Assembly (NCBI RefSeq): GCF_000631985.1
Contig: NZ_JFYN01000001.1
Span: forward strand, 186,001-250,000
DNA length: 64,000 nucleotides
Direction of reading: 5' to 3'
DNA from: Pseudomonas sp. RIT288
Lineage (GTDB): Bacteria > Pseudomonadota > Gammaproteobacteria > Pseudomonadales > Pseudomonadaceae
Shown here: positions 11,921-21,364 of the stretch, piece after piece
Layout of the letters: the number at the start of each line of letters is the position of its first letter
How positions within the stretch are numbered: position 1 is the stretch's first letter
Notes under the pieces: generated by a model
Database searches by the model: none
Told to the model about the DNA's origin: nothing
Seen by the model: the letters and a program-made list of their open reading frames with translations, nothing else
Translations under genes and position numbers: made by a program

Positions 11921-13093
11921 ATGAACAGCCGTTTCAAGGCCTGGCGTCACCCACTGATCGCAACCCTGCCGCTGCTGGCAATCCTCGCCGGCTGCACGGG
12001 CGGCGACACGGCCAAACCGAAAACCCACGCCTTGGCCACTTATTCCAGCGCCACCTGGGAAGCCCTGCCGGCGGTGTCCGACAGCGACCTGGTCGCCGGT
12101 TTCGGCTCATGGCGCAGCGCCTGCACCCGACTCAAGGCTGATCCGGTCTGGGGCGGCACCTGCGCTGCGGCGGCCAACGTGCCGCAGAGCGCCAACGAAA
12201 TCCGCGCGTTCCTCAAGCAAAACCTCGACGTGTTCGGGCTCCGCGCCGAGCATGACAACCCCAACGGTCTGATCACCGGATACTACGAACCGGTCTATCC
12301 CGGCAGCCTGACGCCCACCGAGGCGGCGAACGTGCCGGTGTATGGCGTGCCGGAAGACATGATCATCGTCTCGCTGGACAGCATTTATCCGGAGCTCAAG
12401 GGCAAACGCCTGCGGGGCCGCCTCGAAGGCCGGGTGCTCAAGCCGTATGACGACGCGGCGACCATCGAATCCAAAGGCGTCAAAGCGCCGGTGGTGGCTT
12501 ATCTCACCGATCCGATGAACCTGCAATTTTTGCAGATCCAGGGTTCCGGACGGATTCAGACACCGGATGGCAAACAACTGCGCATCGCCTACGCCGACCA
12601 GAATGGCCACCCGTACCGGCCGATCGGCCGCTGGCTGGTCGAGCAAGGTGAGCTGAAGAAAGAGGACGTGACCATGGACGCGATCAGCAACTGGGCCAAG
12701 GCCAACCCGTCACGCATCCCGGAACTGCTGGGCAGCAACCCGAGCTATGTGTTCTTCACCCGCAACCCGGACAGCAACGAAGGTCCACGCGGCTCGCTGA
12801 ACGTGCCGTTGACCGCCGGTTATAGCGCAGCGGTGGATCGCAAGGTGATTCCGTTGGGCAGCCTGCTGTGGCTGTCGACCACCCGCCCGGATGGAACCGC
12901 ACTGGTACGCCCGGTCGCTGCGCAGGACACCGGTGGCGCAATTGCTGGTGAGGTTCGTGCGGATCTGTTCTGGGGCACCGGCGATGCCGCCGGGCAACTG
13001 GCTGGCGACATGAAACAGCAGGGGCAGATCTGGATGCTCTGGCCTAAAGGTGCGGCGTTACCAAAAGTGCCGCAGGTGGCTGACAAGCCTTAA
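11921..13093 (+). CDS. mltA: Membrane-bound lytic murein transglycosylase A
   Basis: A 390-residue outer-membrane lipoprotein that cleaves peptidoglycan glycan strands to 1,6-anhydromuropeptides. The lipobox LAGC follows a short signal (MNSRFKAWRHPLIATLPLLA). The MltA domain is seen in GYYEPVYPGS and LQIQGSGRIQTPDG, and the C-terminal 3D domain, with its acid residue pattern, in VAAQDTGGAI and DLFWG. I chose the ATG at 11921 because it begins the lipoprotein signal. Usual family length. Confidence 0.95.
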   Translation: MNSRFKAWRHPLIATLPLLAILAGCTGGDTAKPKTHALATYSSATWEALPAVSDSDLVAGFGSWRSACTRLKADPVWGGTCAAAANVPQSANEIRAFLKQNLDVFGLRAEHDNPNGLITGYYEPVYPGSLTPTEAANVPVYGVPEDMIIVSLDSIYPELKGKRLRGRLEGRVLKPYDDAATIESKGVKAPVVAYLTDPMNLQFLQIQGSGRIQTPDGKQLRIAYADQNGHPYRPIGRWLVEQGELKKEDVTMDAISNWAKANPSRIPELLGSNPSYVFFTRNPDSNEGPRGSLNVPLTAGYSAAVDRKVIPLGSLLWLSTTRPDGTALVRPVAAQDTGGAIAGEVRADLFWGTGDAAGQLAGDMKQQGQIWMLWPKGAALPKVPQVADKP

Positions 13094-13099
13094 AAAGCA

Positions 13100-13203
13100 A
13101 AAAGATCGTCCGAACGCGGCCCGAGCCTGCGGCAGCTCCTACAGGAGTACGCATGCCTCTGTAGGAGCTGCCGCAGGCTCGGGCCGCGTTCGGACGATCT
13201 TTT
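13100..13203. repeat. Perfect 45-bp inverted repeat (extended family A REP)
   Basis: Arms 13100-13144 and 13159-13203 are exact reverse complements with a 14-nt loop. The outer part (AAAAGATCGTCCGAACGCGG) extends the usual GGCAGCTCCTACAG REP core. It fills the gap between the convergent mltA and MAPEG genes and could act as a two-way terminator. Confidence 0.95.
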
Positions 13204-13216
13204 GATCTTGCTTTAT

Positions 13217-13600
13217 CTATACCGATACAAAGAAGAACGCAGCAATCAGCACCATCCCGACAAACCACACCAGCGACCGCAGAATCGCCCAGTCTGCCAG
13301 GTAGCAGATGATGTACAGCAGGCGACTGGTGATAAACATCACCGCCAGCACATTCACCGTCACCAGCTGCGCCGTGCCCACCAGATGCGCAACGATCACC
13401 GCCGCTGCAAAGGCCGGGGTCACTTCGAAGCTGTTCAGTTGCGCTGCATGAGCCCGCCGTGCCACACCCCCCACGCTTTCGAGAAAATCCCGAGGATCAT
13501 GGTTGTCCTGAAGCCTGAAACCGCCGGTGGCCTTGGCCACGATCGTGCACACATACGGCAGGAAAATCGCAATCAATACGCACCACAGAGCCACCGTCAT
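13217..13600 (-). CDS. MAPEG family membrane protein
   Basis: A 127-residue protein with about four membrane segments (N-terminal MTVALWCVLIAIFLPYVC, then two central helices and a C-terminal LVWFVGMVLIAAFFFV), and the MAPEG pattern around a FEVTPAF segment (family NxxEn). MAPEG proteins are membrane-associated enzymes in eicosanoid and glutathione metabolism; bacterial members are mostly uncharacterised. Inner-membrane location is predicted. It is convergent with mltA across the 45-bp inverted repeat. Confidence 0.85.
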   Translation of the reverse strand: MTVALWCVLIAIFLPYVCTIVAKATGGFRLQDNHDPRDFLESVGGVARRAHAAQLNSFEVTPAFAAAVIVAHLVGTAQLVTVNVLAVMFITSRLLYIICYLADWAILRSLVWFVGMVLIAAFFFVSV

Positions 13601-13639
13601 AAAGCCGTCCTTCTTCGAGTTGTTGGAGATTGTGGGCGG

Positions 13640-14473
13640 TCAGAACTTCATCACCAGCATGCCGATCAGCACCAGCCCACAGGCTAAGAGCCGCGGCCTG
13701 CCGAAAGGTTCTTTCAAGTACCGCATGCCGAACAGCACCACCAGGATCACGCTGATCTCACGTAACGCCGCCGCTTCGGCAATCGAGCCCAACTGCATCG
13801 CCCACAGCACCAGAGCGTAGCTGAACAACACGCAGAACCCGACCGCCAGACCCAGCTTCCACTGCTCGCGCCAGAACACCAGAAATGCCGGGCGTTTGGC
13901 GACCCATGCCAGCAACGGAAACGGCCAGGCGCTCAGCAGCGTGACCCAGACCAGGTAATCCAGTGGATGCGACCAGCGCCGCAAGGCCTGACCATCGATG
14001 TAGGTGTAGCAACCGATACACAAGCCGATCAGCGCCACCACCGGCAGCATCGACCACGGCAAATGTTTACCGCCACCGCCCTGCCAGAGCAGGCAGACCA
14101 TGCCCAGCGGAATCAGCATGATCCCGAGAATCTGCTGCGTGGTGAGGACCTCGCCGGCGAAGATCAGGGTCAGCGCCAGCACCACCAGTGGCGACAAGCC
14201 GCGCATCAGCGGATAAACCAACCCGAGGTCGCCGACCCGATAAGCTTGAATCAGCAGATAGCGATACAGCAGCTCGAACGCCGCCGAAGCCAGAATCCAC
14301 GGCCAGATGTCCAGCGGCGGCAGGCTGATAAAGGGTGACACCAGCGCCACGAACAGCAGCGCCACCGTGTCCATGCACGCCACCACCAGCAACCGCTCGG
14401 CACTGAACTTGATCAGGGTATTCCACGTCGCATGCAACAGCGCCGCCATTAACACCAGAACTGTCGCCAGCAC
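13640..14473 (-). CDS. DMT superfamily EamA-type transporter, GTG start
   Basis: A 277-residue inner-membrane protein with about ten predicted helices in two homologous halves, as in EamA/DMT exporters of small metabolites. The substrate is unknown. I set the start at GTG 14473 because AAGGAG lies six bases upstream; an upstream in-frame ATG gives an N-terminal extension of no membrane character. It is 39 bases beyond the MAPEG start on the same strand, so the two may be cotranscribed. Confidence 0.83.
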   Translation of the reverse strand: MLATVLVLMAALLHATWNTLIKFSAERLLVVACMDTVALLFVALVSPFISLPPLDIWPWILASAAFELLYRYLLIQAYRVGDLGLVYPLMRGLSPLVVLALTLIFAGEVLTTQQILGIMLIPLGMVCLLWQGGGGKHLPWSMLPVVALIGLCIGCYTYIDGQALRRWSHPLDYLVWVTLLSAWPFPLLAWVAKRPAFLVFWREQWKLGLAVGFCVLFSYALVLWAMQLGSIAEAAALREISVILVVLFGMRYLKEPFGRPRLLACGLVLIGMLVMKF

Positions 14474-14628
14474 GTTCCACTCCTTGGTTTTTTTGTTGAC
14501 CCTACACCAATGTCTGCGGCTGACCAACCGAAGGAACGTGATTGTGTCCCCACCCTGAATCAGCCCATCCAACCTTTGCACCGAAGAATCGGGGCGCTGT
14601 CTTTCCACCCCCATCCAATGGAGCCCGG

Positions 14629-15894
14629 ATGCTAGAACTCGTAGCCGCTTTTATCTGCCTCACCACCCTCCTCACCTTCGTCAATTACCGCTTCATCGGC
14701 CTGCCGCCGACCATCGGCGTGATGGTCACCGCGCTGATGTTCTCCCTGTTGCTGCAAGGCCTGAGCGTGCTCGGCTATCCCGGCCTCGAAGAACGCGTGC
14801 AGCAACTGATCGGCCAGATCGACTTCGGCGATCTGCTGATGAACTGGATGCTGTCGTTTCTGCTGTTCGCCGGCGCCCTGCACGTCAACCTGAACGACCT
14901 GCGCAGCTACCGCTGGCCGATCGGCCTGCTGGCCACTTTCGGCGTGCTGATTGCCACCGTCGTGATCGGCAGCCTCGCCTATTACATTTTTGCCCTGTTC
15001 GGCTGGCACGTGAGCTTCCTCTACTGCCTGCTGTTCGGCGCGCTGATTTCGCCGACCGACCCGATCGCGGTGCTCGGCGTACTGCGTACTGCCAATGCCT
15101 CGAAGCCGTTGAAAACCACCATTGTCGGCGAGTCGCTGTTCAACGACGGCACTGCGGTGGTGGTGTTCACCGTGCTGCTGGGCATCGCCCAACTGGGCGA
15201 GACGCCGACCCTCAGCGCCACGGCCATGCTGTTCGTGCACGAAGCCATTGGCGGCGTACTGTTCGGCGGGCTGATCGGTTATGGGGTGTACCGGATGATC
15301 AAAAGCGTCCAGCAGCATCAGATCACTGTGATGCTGACCCTGGCGCTGGTGATCGGCGGTTCGGCGATGGCCACCGAGCTGCACGTCTCGGCGCCGATTG
15401 CGATGGTGGTGGCCGGTCTGATCATCGGCAACCTGGGGCGCAACCTGGCGATGAACGACATGACCCGCAAGTACCTAGACGGCTTCTGGGAGCTGCTCGA
15501 TGACATGCTCAACGCCCTGCTGTTCGCGCTGATCGGCATGGAGCTGTTACTGCTGCCGTTCAACTGGGCGCACGTGGCGGCGGCCAGTTTGCTGGCGCTG
15601 GCGATCCTGCTGTCGCGCTTGCTGACTGTGGCCCCGGCCATCGTTCTGCTGCGGCGTTGGCGCACGGTGCCGCGCGGCACCATCCGCATTCTGACCTGGG
15701 GCGGCTTGCGCGGCGGTGTCTCGGTGGCACTGGCGCTGGCCCTGCCGCTGGGCCCGGAGCGTGATCTGCTGCTGAGCATCACCTACATTGTGGTGCTGTC
15801 GTCGATCCTGTTGCAGGGTCTGACCATCGGCAAACTGGTCAAGCACGCCACCCGTGACGAGCCGGCCACAGCGACCGAGCCCGCGCACCACTGA
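14629..15894 (+). CDS. Na+/H+ antiporter, CPA1 family
   Basis: A 421-residue inner-membrane protein with about twelve helices. The CPA1 signature is seen in SPTDPIAVLGVLR and in GESLFNDGTAVVVF (paired acidic residues of the ion site), and in the later WGGLRGGVSVALAL segment. The C-terminus is short, without the large cytosolic tail of eukaryotic NHEs. It probably exchanges Na+ or K+ for H+ in pH and salt control. It is convergent with the FNT-family gene, with only one base between the two. Confidence 0.9.
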   Translation: MLELVAAFICLTTLLTFVNYRFIGLPPTIGVMVTALMFSLLLQGLSVLGYPGLEERVQQLIGQIDFGDLLMNWMLSFLLFAGALHVNLNDLRSYRWPIGLLATFGVLIATVVIGSLAYYIFALFGWHVSFLYCLLFGALISPTDPIAVLGVLRTANASKPLKTTIVGESLFNDGTAVVVFTVLLGIAQLGETPTLSATAMLFVHEAIGGVLFGGLIGYGVYRMIKSVQQHQITVMLTLALVIGGSAMATELHVSAPIAMVVAGLIIGNLGRNLAMNDMTRKYLDGFWELLDDMLNALLFALIGMELLLLPFNWAHVAAASLLALAILLSRLLTVAPAIVLLRRWRTVPRGTIRILTWGGLRGGVSVALALALPLGPERDLLLSITYIVVLSSILLQGLTIGKLVKHATRDEPATATEPAHH

Positions 15895-16800
15895 TCATTT
15901 CCTGATCTGCTGCGGATCGGGCTTTTCGGCCTGATCCGCAGACTGTTTCGCCTTGCCTGTATCTTTCGGAGAACCGCTCTCGCTGCGGATTTGTGCATGG
16001 CTGATCAGGGCGAAAATGAAACTGCCACCGATGATGTTCCCTGCCAGCGTGGGACCTGCAAACACCATCCAGAAATCACTCCACGGCAGCTCGCCGGCAA
16101 ACACCAGATACGACACTTCCGCCGAACCGACCACGATATGGGTGAAGTCACCCAGCGCCATCAGGTAGGTGATGAGGATGATGATCCACATCTTCGCGCT
16201 CTCCATGGACGGGATCATCCAGACCATGGTGGCGATCATCCAGCCGGAAACGATGCCCTTGGCGAACATCTGACTGGCGTGGTTTTCCATGACCTTGCGA
16301 CCGATTTCAAGGAAGGCATGATCAGTCTTGGTGTCGAAGATCGGCAGCTCGAGCATCACGTACGCCACCAGAATCGTCCCGCACAAGTTGCCGAACAGGA
16401 CCACGCCCCACAAGCGGATCAGCCGGCCGAAATTGGCCAGGGTCGGTTTGGTCATCACCGGGAGGACGGCGGTGAGGGTGTTTTCTGTGAACAGTTGCTG
16501 GCGGGCGAGAATCACCGCGAGGAAACCGGCGCAGTAGCCGAAACTGGCGATGACCTTGAATTCATCGCCGTCGGGCAGACGCGAACTGAGCAGGCCCATG
16601 CCCATCAGCGACAGGCCCATGGTCAGCCCGGCGGCGAGCGCCGACCACCACAACGCGGCGATGCTGCGCTCCAGTTCCTGATCGCCCTGAGTGCGGATGA
16701 TTTCATGCAGAACCGCCGCGCGGGGCGGCTGGTTTTTCTCGACTTCATGTTTTTCATCGGTCGAGAGGTTGGGGGTCTTGCCGTCTGTCGGGGTGGTCAT
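15895..16800 (-). CDS. Formate/nitrite transporter family protein (YfdC-like)
   Basis: A 301-residue membrane protein of the FNT channel family. A hydrophilic N-terminal extension of about 45 residues precedes six predicted helices, with the family segments FTENTLTAVLPV and GDFTHIVVGS. The hydrophilic tails and sequence resemble E. coli YfdC rather than FocA/NirC. The substrate cannot be told from sequence. The stop codon lies directly against the stop of the antiporter gene. Confidence 0.88.
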   Translation of the reverse strand: MTTPTDGKTPNLSTDEKHEVEKNQPPRAAVLHEIIRTQGDQELERSIAALWWSALAAGLTMGLSLMGMGLLSSRLPDGDEFKVIASFGYCAGFLAVILARQQLFTENTLTAVLPVMTKPTLANFGRLIRLWGVVLFGNLCGTILVAYVMLELPIFDTKTDHAFLEIGRKVMENHASQMFAKGIVSGWMIATMVWMIPSMESAKMWIIILITYLMALGDFTHIVVGSAEVSYLVFAGELPWSDFWMVFAGPTLAGNIIGGSFIFALISHAQIRSESGSPKDTGKAKQSADQAEKPDPQQIRK

Positions 16801-16895
16801 GGCGTGGGAACCAGGTGGGGGCTTTTAGCTACGACCGTACTTGCCTGGAATACGTTCTGTATGCGCCACGCAAATCCCCGGTTTTACGCATGACA

Positions 16896-16999
16896 ATGTA
16901 GGAGCTGCCGGAGGCTGCGATCTTTTAATCTTGCTTTACACAAAGCAAAGTCAAAAGATCGTCCGATCGCGGCCCGAGCCTGCGGCAGCTCCTGCAGGG
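16896..16999. repeat. REP-like inverted pair, family A, asymmetric
   Basis: The left arm is the standard GTAGGAGCTGCCGGAGGCTGCGATC unit. The right arm contains the longer GATCGTCCGATCGCGGCCCG variant also seen at 13.1 kb. A mixed pair of two subtypes. Confidence 0.85.
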
Positions 17000-17005
17000 C
17001 TCGCA

Positions 17006-17413
17006 TTACTCGCTGACGAGCTCATCTTCCTTGAACTGGTCTTTGACGTACTTGATCTCGGTCCGCCCGTGCGGCGCCGGCAAACCGTCTTCACCGAGGT
17101 TGACGAAGACCATCTTCTCGACGGTGAGGATGCTCTTGCGGGTGATCTTGTTGCGCACTTCGCAGGTCAGGGTGATCGAGGTGCGGCCGAACTCGGTGGC
17201 GGTGATGCCCAGCTCGATGATGTCGCCCTGGCGCGAGGCGCTGACGAAGTTGATCTCGGAAATGTACTTGGTCACCACGCGCTGATTGCCCAACTGGACG
17301 ATCGCATAAATCGCCGCTTCTTCGTCGATCCAGCGCAGCAGGCTGCCGCCGAACAAGGTGCCGTTGGGGTTCAGGTCTTCGGGTTTTACCCATTTGCGGG
17401 TGTGGAAATTCAT
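17006..17413 (-). CDS. Hotdog-fold acyl-CoA thioesterase (YciA-like)
   Basis: A 135-residue single hotdog domain. The helix segment NPNGTLFGGSLLRWIDEEAA carries the catalytic-type Asn/Asp residues of the acyl-CoA hydrolase family, followed by the INFVSASRQGDIIEL sheet. It hydrolyses acyl-CoA thioesters; chain preference is unknown. I chose the ATG at 17413 (MNFHTRKWVK) because AGGAG precedes it at good spacing. It is divergent from ahcY. Confidence 0.87.
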   Translation of the reverse strand: MNFHTRKWVKPEDLNPNGTLFGGSLLRWIDEEAAIYAIVQLGNQRVVTKYISEINFVSASRQGDIIELGITATEFGRTSITLTCEVRNKITRKSILTVEKMVFVNLGEDGLPAPHGRTEIKYVKDQFKEDELVSE

Positions 17414-17531
17414 GTTCACTCCTGAGCGTTTGCCGAAAGATGGCGCCATCTTGGCAGACCGAGCGGTCAGGCTCCATGAGCCTTCTACTATGGTCGCTAT
17501 TAGCGATCTTCATTTGGCCGACAGAAACCCT

Positions 17532-17559
17532 TTGGAAGATCAGTCTAGACGGCTATAAT
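17532..17559 (+). promoter_or_regulatory. Sigma-70 promoter of ahcY-metF
   Basis: TTGGAA at 17532-17537, a 16-base spacer, and a consensus TATAAT at 17554-17559. The predicted start of transcription near 17566 is just ahead of the riboswitch. Confidence 0.75.
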
Positions 17560-17571
17560 CGCCCCCGTTTC

Positions 17572-19141
<1,570 letters not shown>

Positions 19142-19155
19142 TTGGCTGAGCGTCG

Positions 19156-19180
19156 ACGCGGTGTGCCTTGCGCACCGCGT
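19156..19180 (+). terminator. Hairpin after ahcY (no T tract)
   Basis: ACGCGGTG (19156-19163) pairs with CACCGCGT (19173-19180). There is no T run, so this is a stable hairpin, possibly a 3' end or processing site, rather than a classic terminator. Confidence 0.45.
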
Positions 19181-19206
19181 TGCCTGACTGGCGCTGCTGA
19201 CCGCTC

Positions 19207-19276
19207 TGTGCAGGAGCTGCCGCAGGCTGCGATCTTTTGATCTTCAAAGATCGCAGCCTGCGGCAGCTCCTGCAGG
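19207..19276. repeat. REP-like inverted pair, family A, compact
   Basis: CAGGAGCTGCCGCAGGCTGC and its inverse meet with almost no spacer, giving a near-perfect long hairpin between ahcY and metF. Confidence 0.9.
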
Positions 19277-19315
19277 GATACAGCGTCCGGCTTACGTGTT
19301 TCCAAGGGTATGACC

Positions 19316-20161
19316 ATGTCCCAAGACCGTCGCTACAGCTTCGAGTTCTTCCCGACCAAGACCGATGCTGGGCATGAAAAGCTGCTCAACGTTGCCCGCC
19401 AATTGGCAACGTACAATCCCGACTTCTTCTCCTGCACCTATGGCGCTGGTGGTTCGACCCGTGATCGCACCCTCAACACCGTTCTGCAACTGGAAAGCGA
19501 AGTCAAAGTACCGGCCGCACCGCACCTGTCGTGCGTCGGCGACAGCAAGGACGACCTGCGCGGCCTGCTGAACGAGTACAAGGCTGCCGGCATCAAGCGC
19601 ATCGTTGCCCTGCGCGGTGACCTGCCGTCCGGCATGGGTATGACCAGCGGTGAGCTGCGTCACGCCAATGAACTGGTTGAGTTCATTCGTGAAGAAACCG
19701 GCGATCATTTTCACATCGAAGTTGCCGCTTACCCGGAGATGCATCCACAAGCGCGCAATTACGAAGACGATCTCGCCAACTTCGTGCGCAAGGCCCGCGC
19801 CGGTGCCGACAGCGCCATCACCCAGTACTTCTTCAACGCCGACAGCTACTTCTACTTCGTCGACCGTTTGCAGGCGCTGGGCGTGGATATTCCAGTCGTA
19901 CCGGGGATCATGCCGATCACCAACTACAGCAAACTGGCGCGGTTCTCCGATGCCTGCGGTGCGGAAATTCCGCGCTGGATCCGCAAGCAACTGGAAGCCT
20001 ACGGCGATGACAGCCAGAGCATTCAGCGCTTCGGCGAGCAAGTGGTCAGCGAAATGTGCGAACGCCTGCTGCAAGGTGGCGCACCGGGGCTGCACTTCTA
20101 TTCCATGAACCAGGCTGAACCTAGTCTGGCGATCTGGAATAACCTGAAGTTGCCGCGCTAA
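19316..20161 (+). CDS. metF: 5,10-Methylenetetrahydrofolate reductase
   Basis: A 281-residue FAD-dependent TIM-barrel enzyme making 5-methyl-THF for methionine synthesis. The N-terminal SFEFFPTK holds the catalytic Glu; CTYGAGGSTRDRT and ALRGDLP are family motifs. I chose the second ATG (19316; MSQDRRYSFEFF) because AAGGG lies seven bases upstream, versus a very short spacing for the ATG six bases earlier. It lies 174 bases after ahcY across a hairpin and a REP-like pair; readthrough from the riboswitch-controlled promoter is plausible. Confidence 0.96.
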   Translation: MSQDRRYSFEFFPTKTDAGHEKLLNVARQLATYNPDFFSCTYGAGGSTRDRTLNTVLQLESEVKVPAAPHLSCVGDSKDDLRGLLNEYKAAGIKRIVALRGDLPSGMGMTSGELRHANELVEFIREETGDHFHIEVAAYPEMHPQARNYEDDLANFVRKARAGADSAITQYFFNADSYFYFVDRLQALGVDIPVVPGIMPITNYSKLARFSDACGAEIPRWIRKQLEAYGDDSQSIQRFGEQVVSEMCERLLQGGAPGLHFYSMNQAEPSLAIWNNLKLPR

Positions 20162-20172
20162 GCACTAAAAGA

Positions 20173-20261
20173 AAGATCAAAAGATCGCAGCCTTCGGCAG
20201 CTCCTACAGGTGTAATTAATGCCCATGTAGGAGCTTCCGAAGGCTGCGATCTTTTGCTTTT
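20173..20261. repeat. REP-like inverted pair, family A
   Basis: GATCAAAAGATCGCAGCCTT...CTCCTACAGG and inverted partner, between metF and the solute-binding protein gene. Confidence 0.88.
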
Positions 20262-20330
20262 AAATGCCCGAAACAGAGCTTGTGCAGGCACTTTCTGGCT
20301 CTTTCGCGTTTCTCGTCGTAATCTCAAGCC

Positions 20331-21143
20331 ATGCCTTTTTTCGCGCAGTTACTCACCGTGCTGGTTTTTGCTTGCCTGAGCTTTGCCGCTCGGGGCGAGA
20401 AGCTGCGTATTGTCACCGAGCCGTGGGCACCTTACGTATACGAAGAGGATGGCAAGAACCTCGGTCTGGACTACGAAACCACCGCCATCGTGTTCAAGCG
20501 TCTGGGAATCGAAGTCGAATGGCAGTTCCTGCCGTGGAAACGCTGCCTGTCGATGCTTGAAACCGGCCAGGCTGACGGCGCACTGGACATTTTTCACAGC
20601 GACGAGCGTGACGCCACCCTGCTCTACCCCATCGAACCGCTGTCGGACGTCGAGTTCGTGATGTTCTACGCCAACGACCGACCCCATCCGTTCCGTCAGC
20701 TCGATGACCTCAAAGGTCTGACCATCGGCACTTCGCCGGGCTATCTCTACAGCCCGGATTTCAGCCAGTCGACACTGTTCACCCGCGAGCCGGCACCGAC
20801 CCACGAGGCCAACTTCGGCAAGCTGCTGCGCGGGCGCATCGACTTGCTGATCACCGATCGCCGCGTGGGTCAGCACTTGCTCGATCAGCTGAATATTCGC
20901 GATCAAATTACCGAAAATCCCACGGTCATCAGCCGTCAGAGCCAATATCTGGCCGTTCGACGCAATGCCGGGATGGATCTACTGGTGGCGCGTTTCGGCG
21001 CCGAGCTCAAGCGTTTCAAGCGCGAACCGGCCTACGCCGAGCTCAGCGCACGCTACGGCGCAGCCCCGGTCGATGCCATGCCGCTGGGCAACGCCTCGGC
21101 CAGCCGCAAAACCGTTGAGCAGCAGGAAAGCAGCGCGCAGTGA
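20331..21143 (+). CDS. Periplasmic amino-acid-type solute-binding protein (PBP2 / SBP_bac_3)
   Basis: A 270-residue exported protein: signal peptide MPFFAQLLTVLVFACLSFAARG, then the type 2 periplasmic-binding fold seen in EKLRIVTEPWAPYVYEE, YETTAIVFKRLGIEVEWQF, and the hinge segment LKGLTIGTSPGYLY. No transporter permease or ATPase gene is adjacent, so it is an orphan; such proteins can serve distant ABC systems or act as sensors. The C-terminal 25 residues are polar and probably disordered. Confidence 0.82.
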   Translation: MPFFAQLLTVLVFACLSFAARGEKLRIVTEPWAPYVYEEDGKNLGLDYETTAIVFKRLGIEVEWQFLPWKRCLSMLETGQADGALDIFHSDERDATLLYPIEPLSDVEFVMFYANDRPHPFRQLDDLKGLTIGTSPGYLYSPDFSQSTLFTREPAPTHEANFGKLLRGRIDLLITDRRVGQHLLDQLNIRDQITENPTVISRQSQYLAVRRNAGMDLLVARFGAELKRFKREPAYAELSARYGAAPVDAMPLGNASASRKTVEQQESSAQ

Positions 21144-21152
21144 TTGCTCTGT

Positions 21153-21158
21153 TATACT
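21153..21158 (+). promoter_or_regulatory. Probable -10 box of rhlE, giving a long leader
   Basis: TATACT preceded by GTTA and followed by GC-rich sequence; the -35 region is weak. Transcription from here would give an approximately 200-nt, GC-rich and palindrome-rich leader before the rhlE ATG at 21365. Confidence 0.4.
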
Positions 21159-21364
21159 CCGGCGTTCCCGCCAGGCTCACGCCCGGACGCCCGGAACCGT
21201 AACAGGCCTCTCGACCCGCTACAGCGCAGCTTTCAGCCCGCGCGAGCGCTCCTGACGTGCCTTCGGAACCGCAGCAGGACCGGACGGGATCGCGTCCTCT
21301 TAAACGCGATTCGCGCCAGGCAAGACTCCCATTGGGCCAAGCCCTAACTAAAACAGGATTACTC

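Noticed and set aside
14474..14614. Upstream ATG extension of the EamA transporter
   Set aside because: The extension is hydrophilic and unlike the family, whereas GTG 14473 has an ideal AAGGAG.
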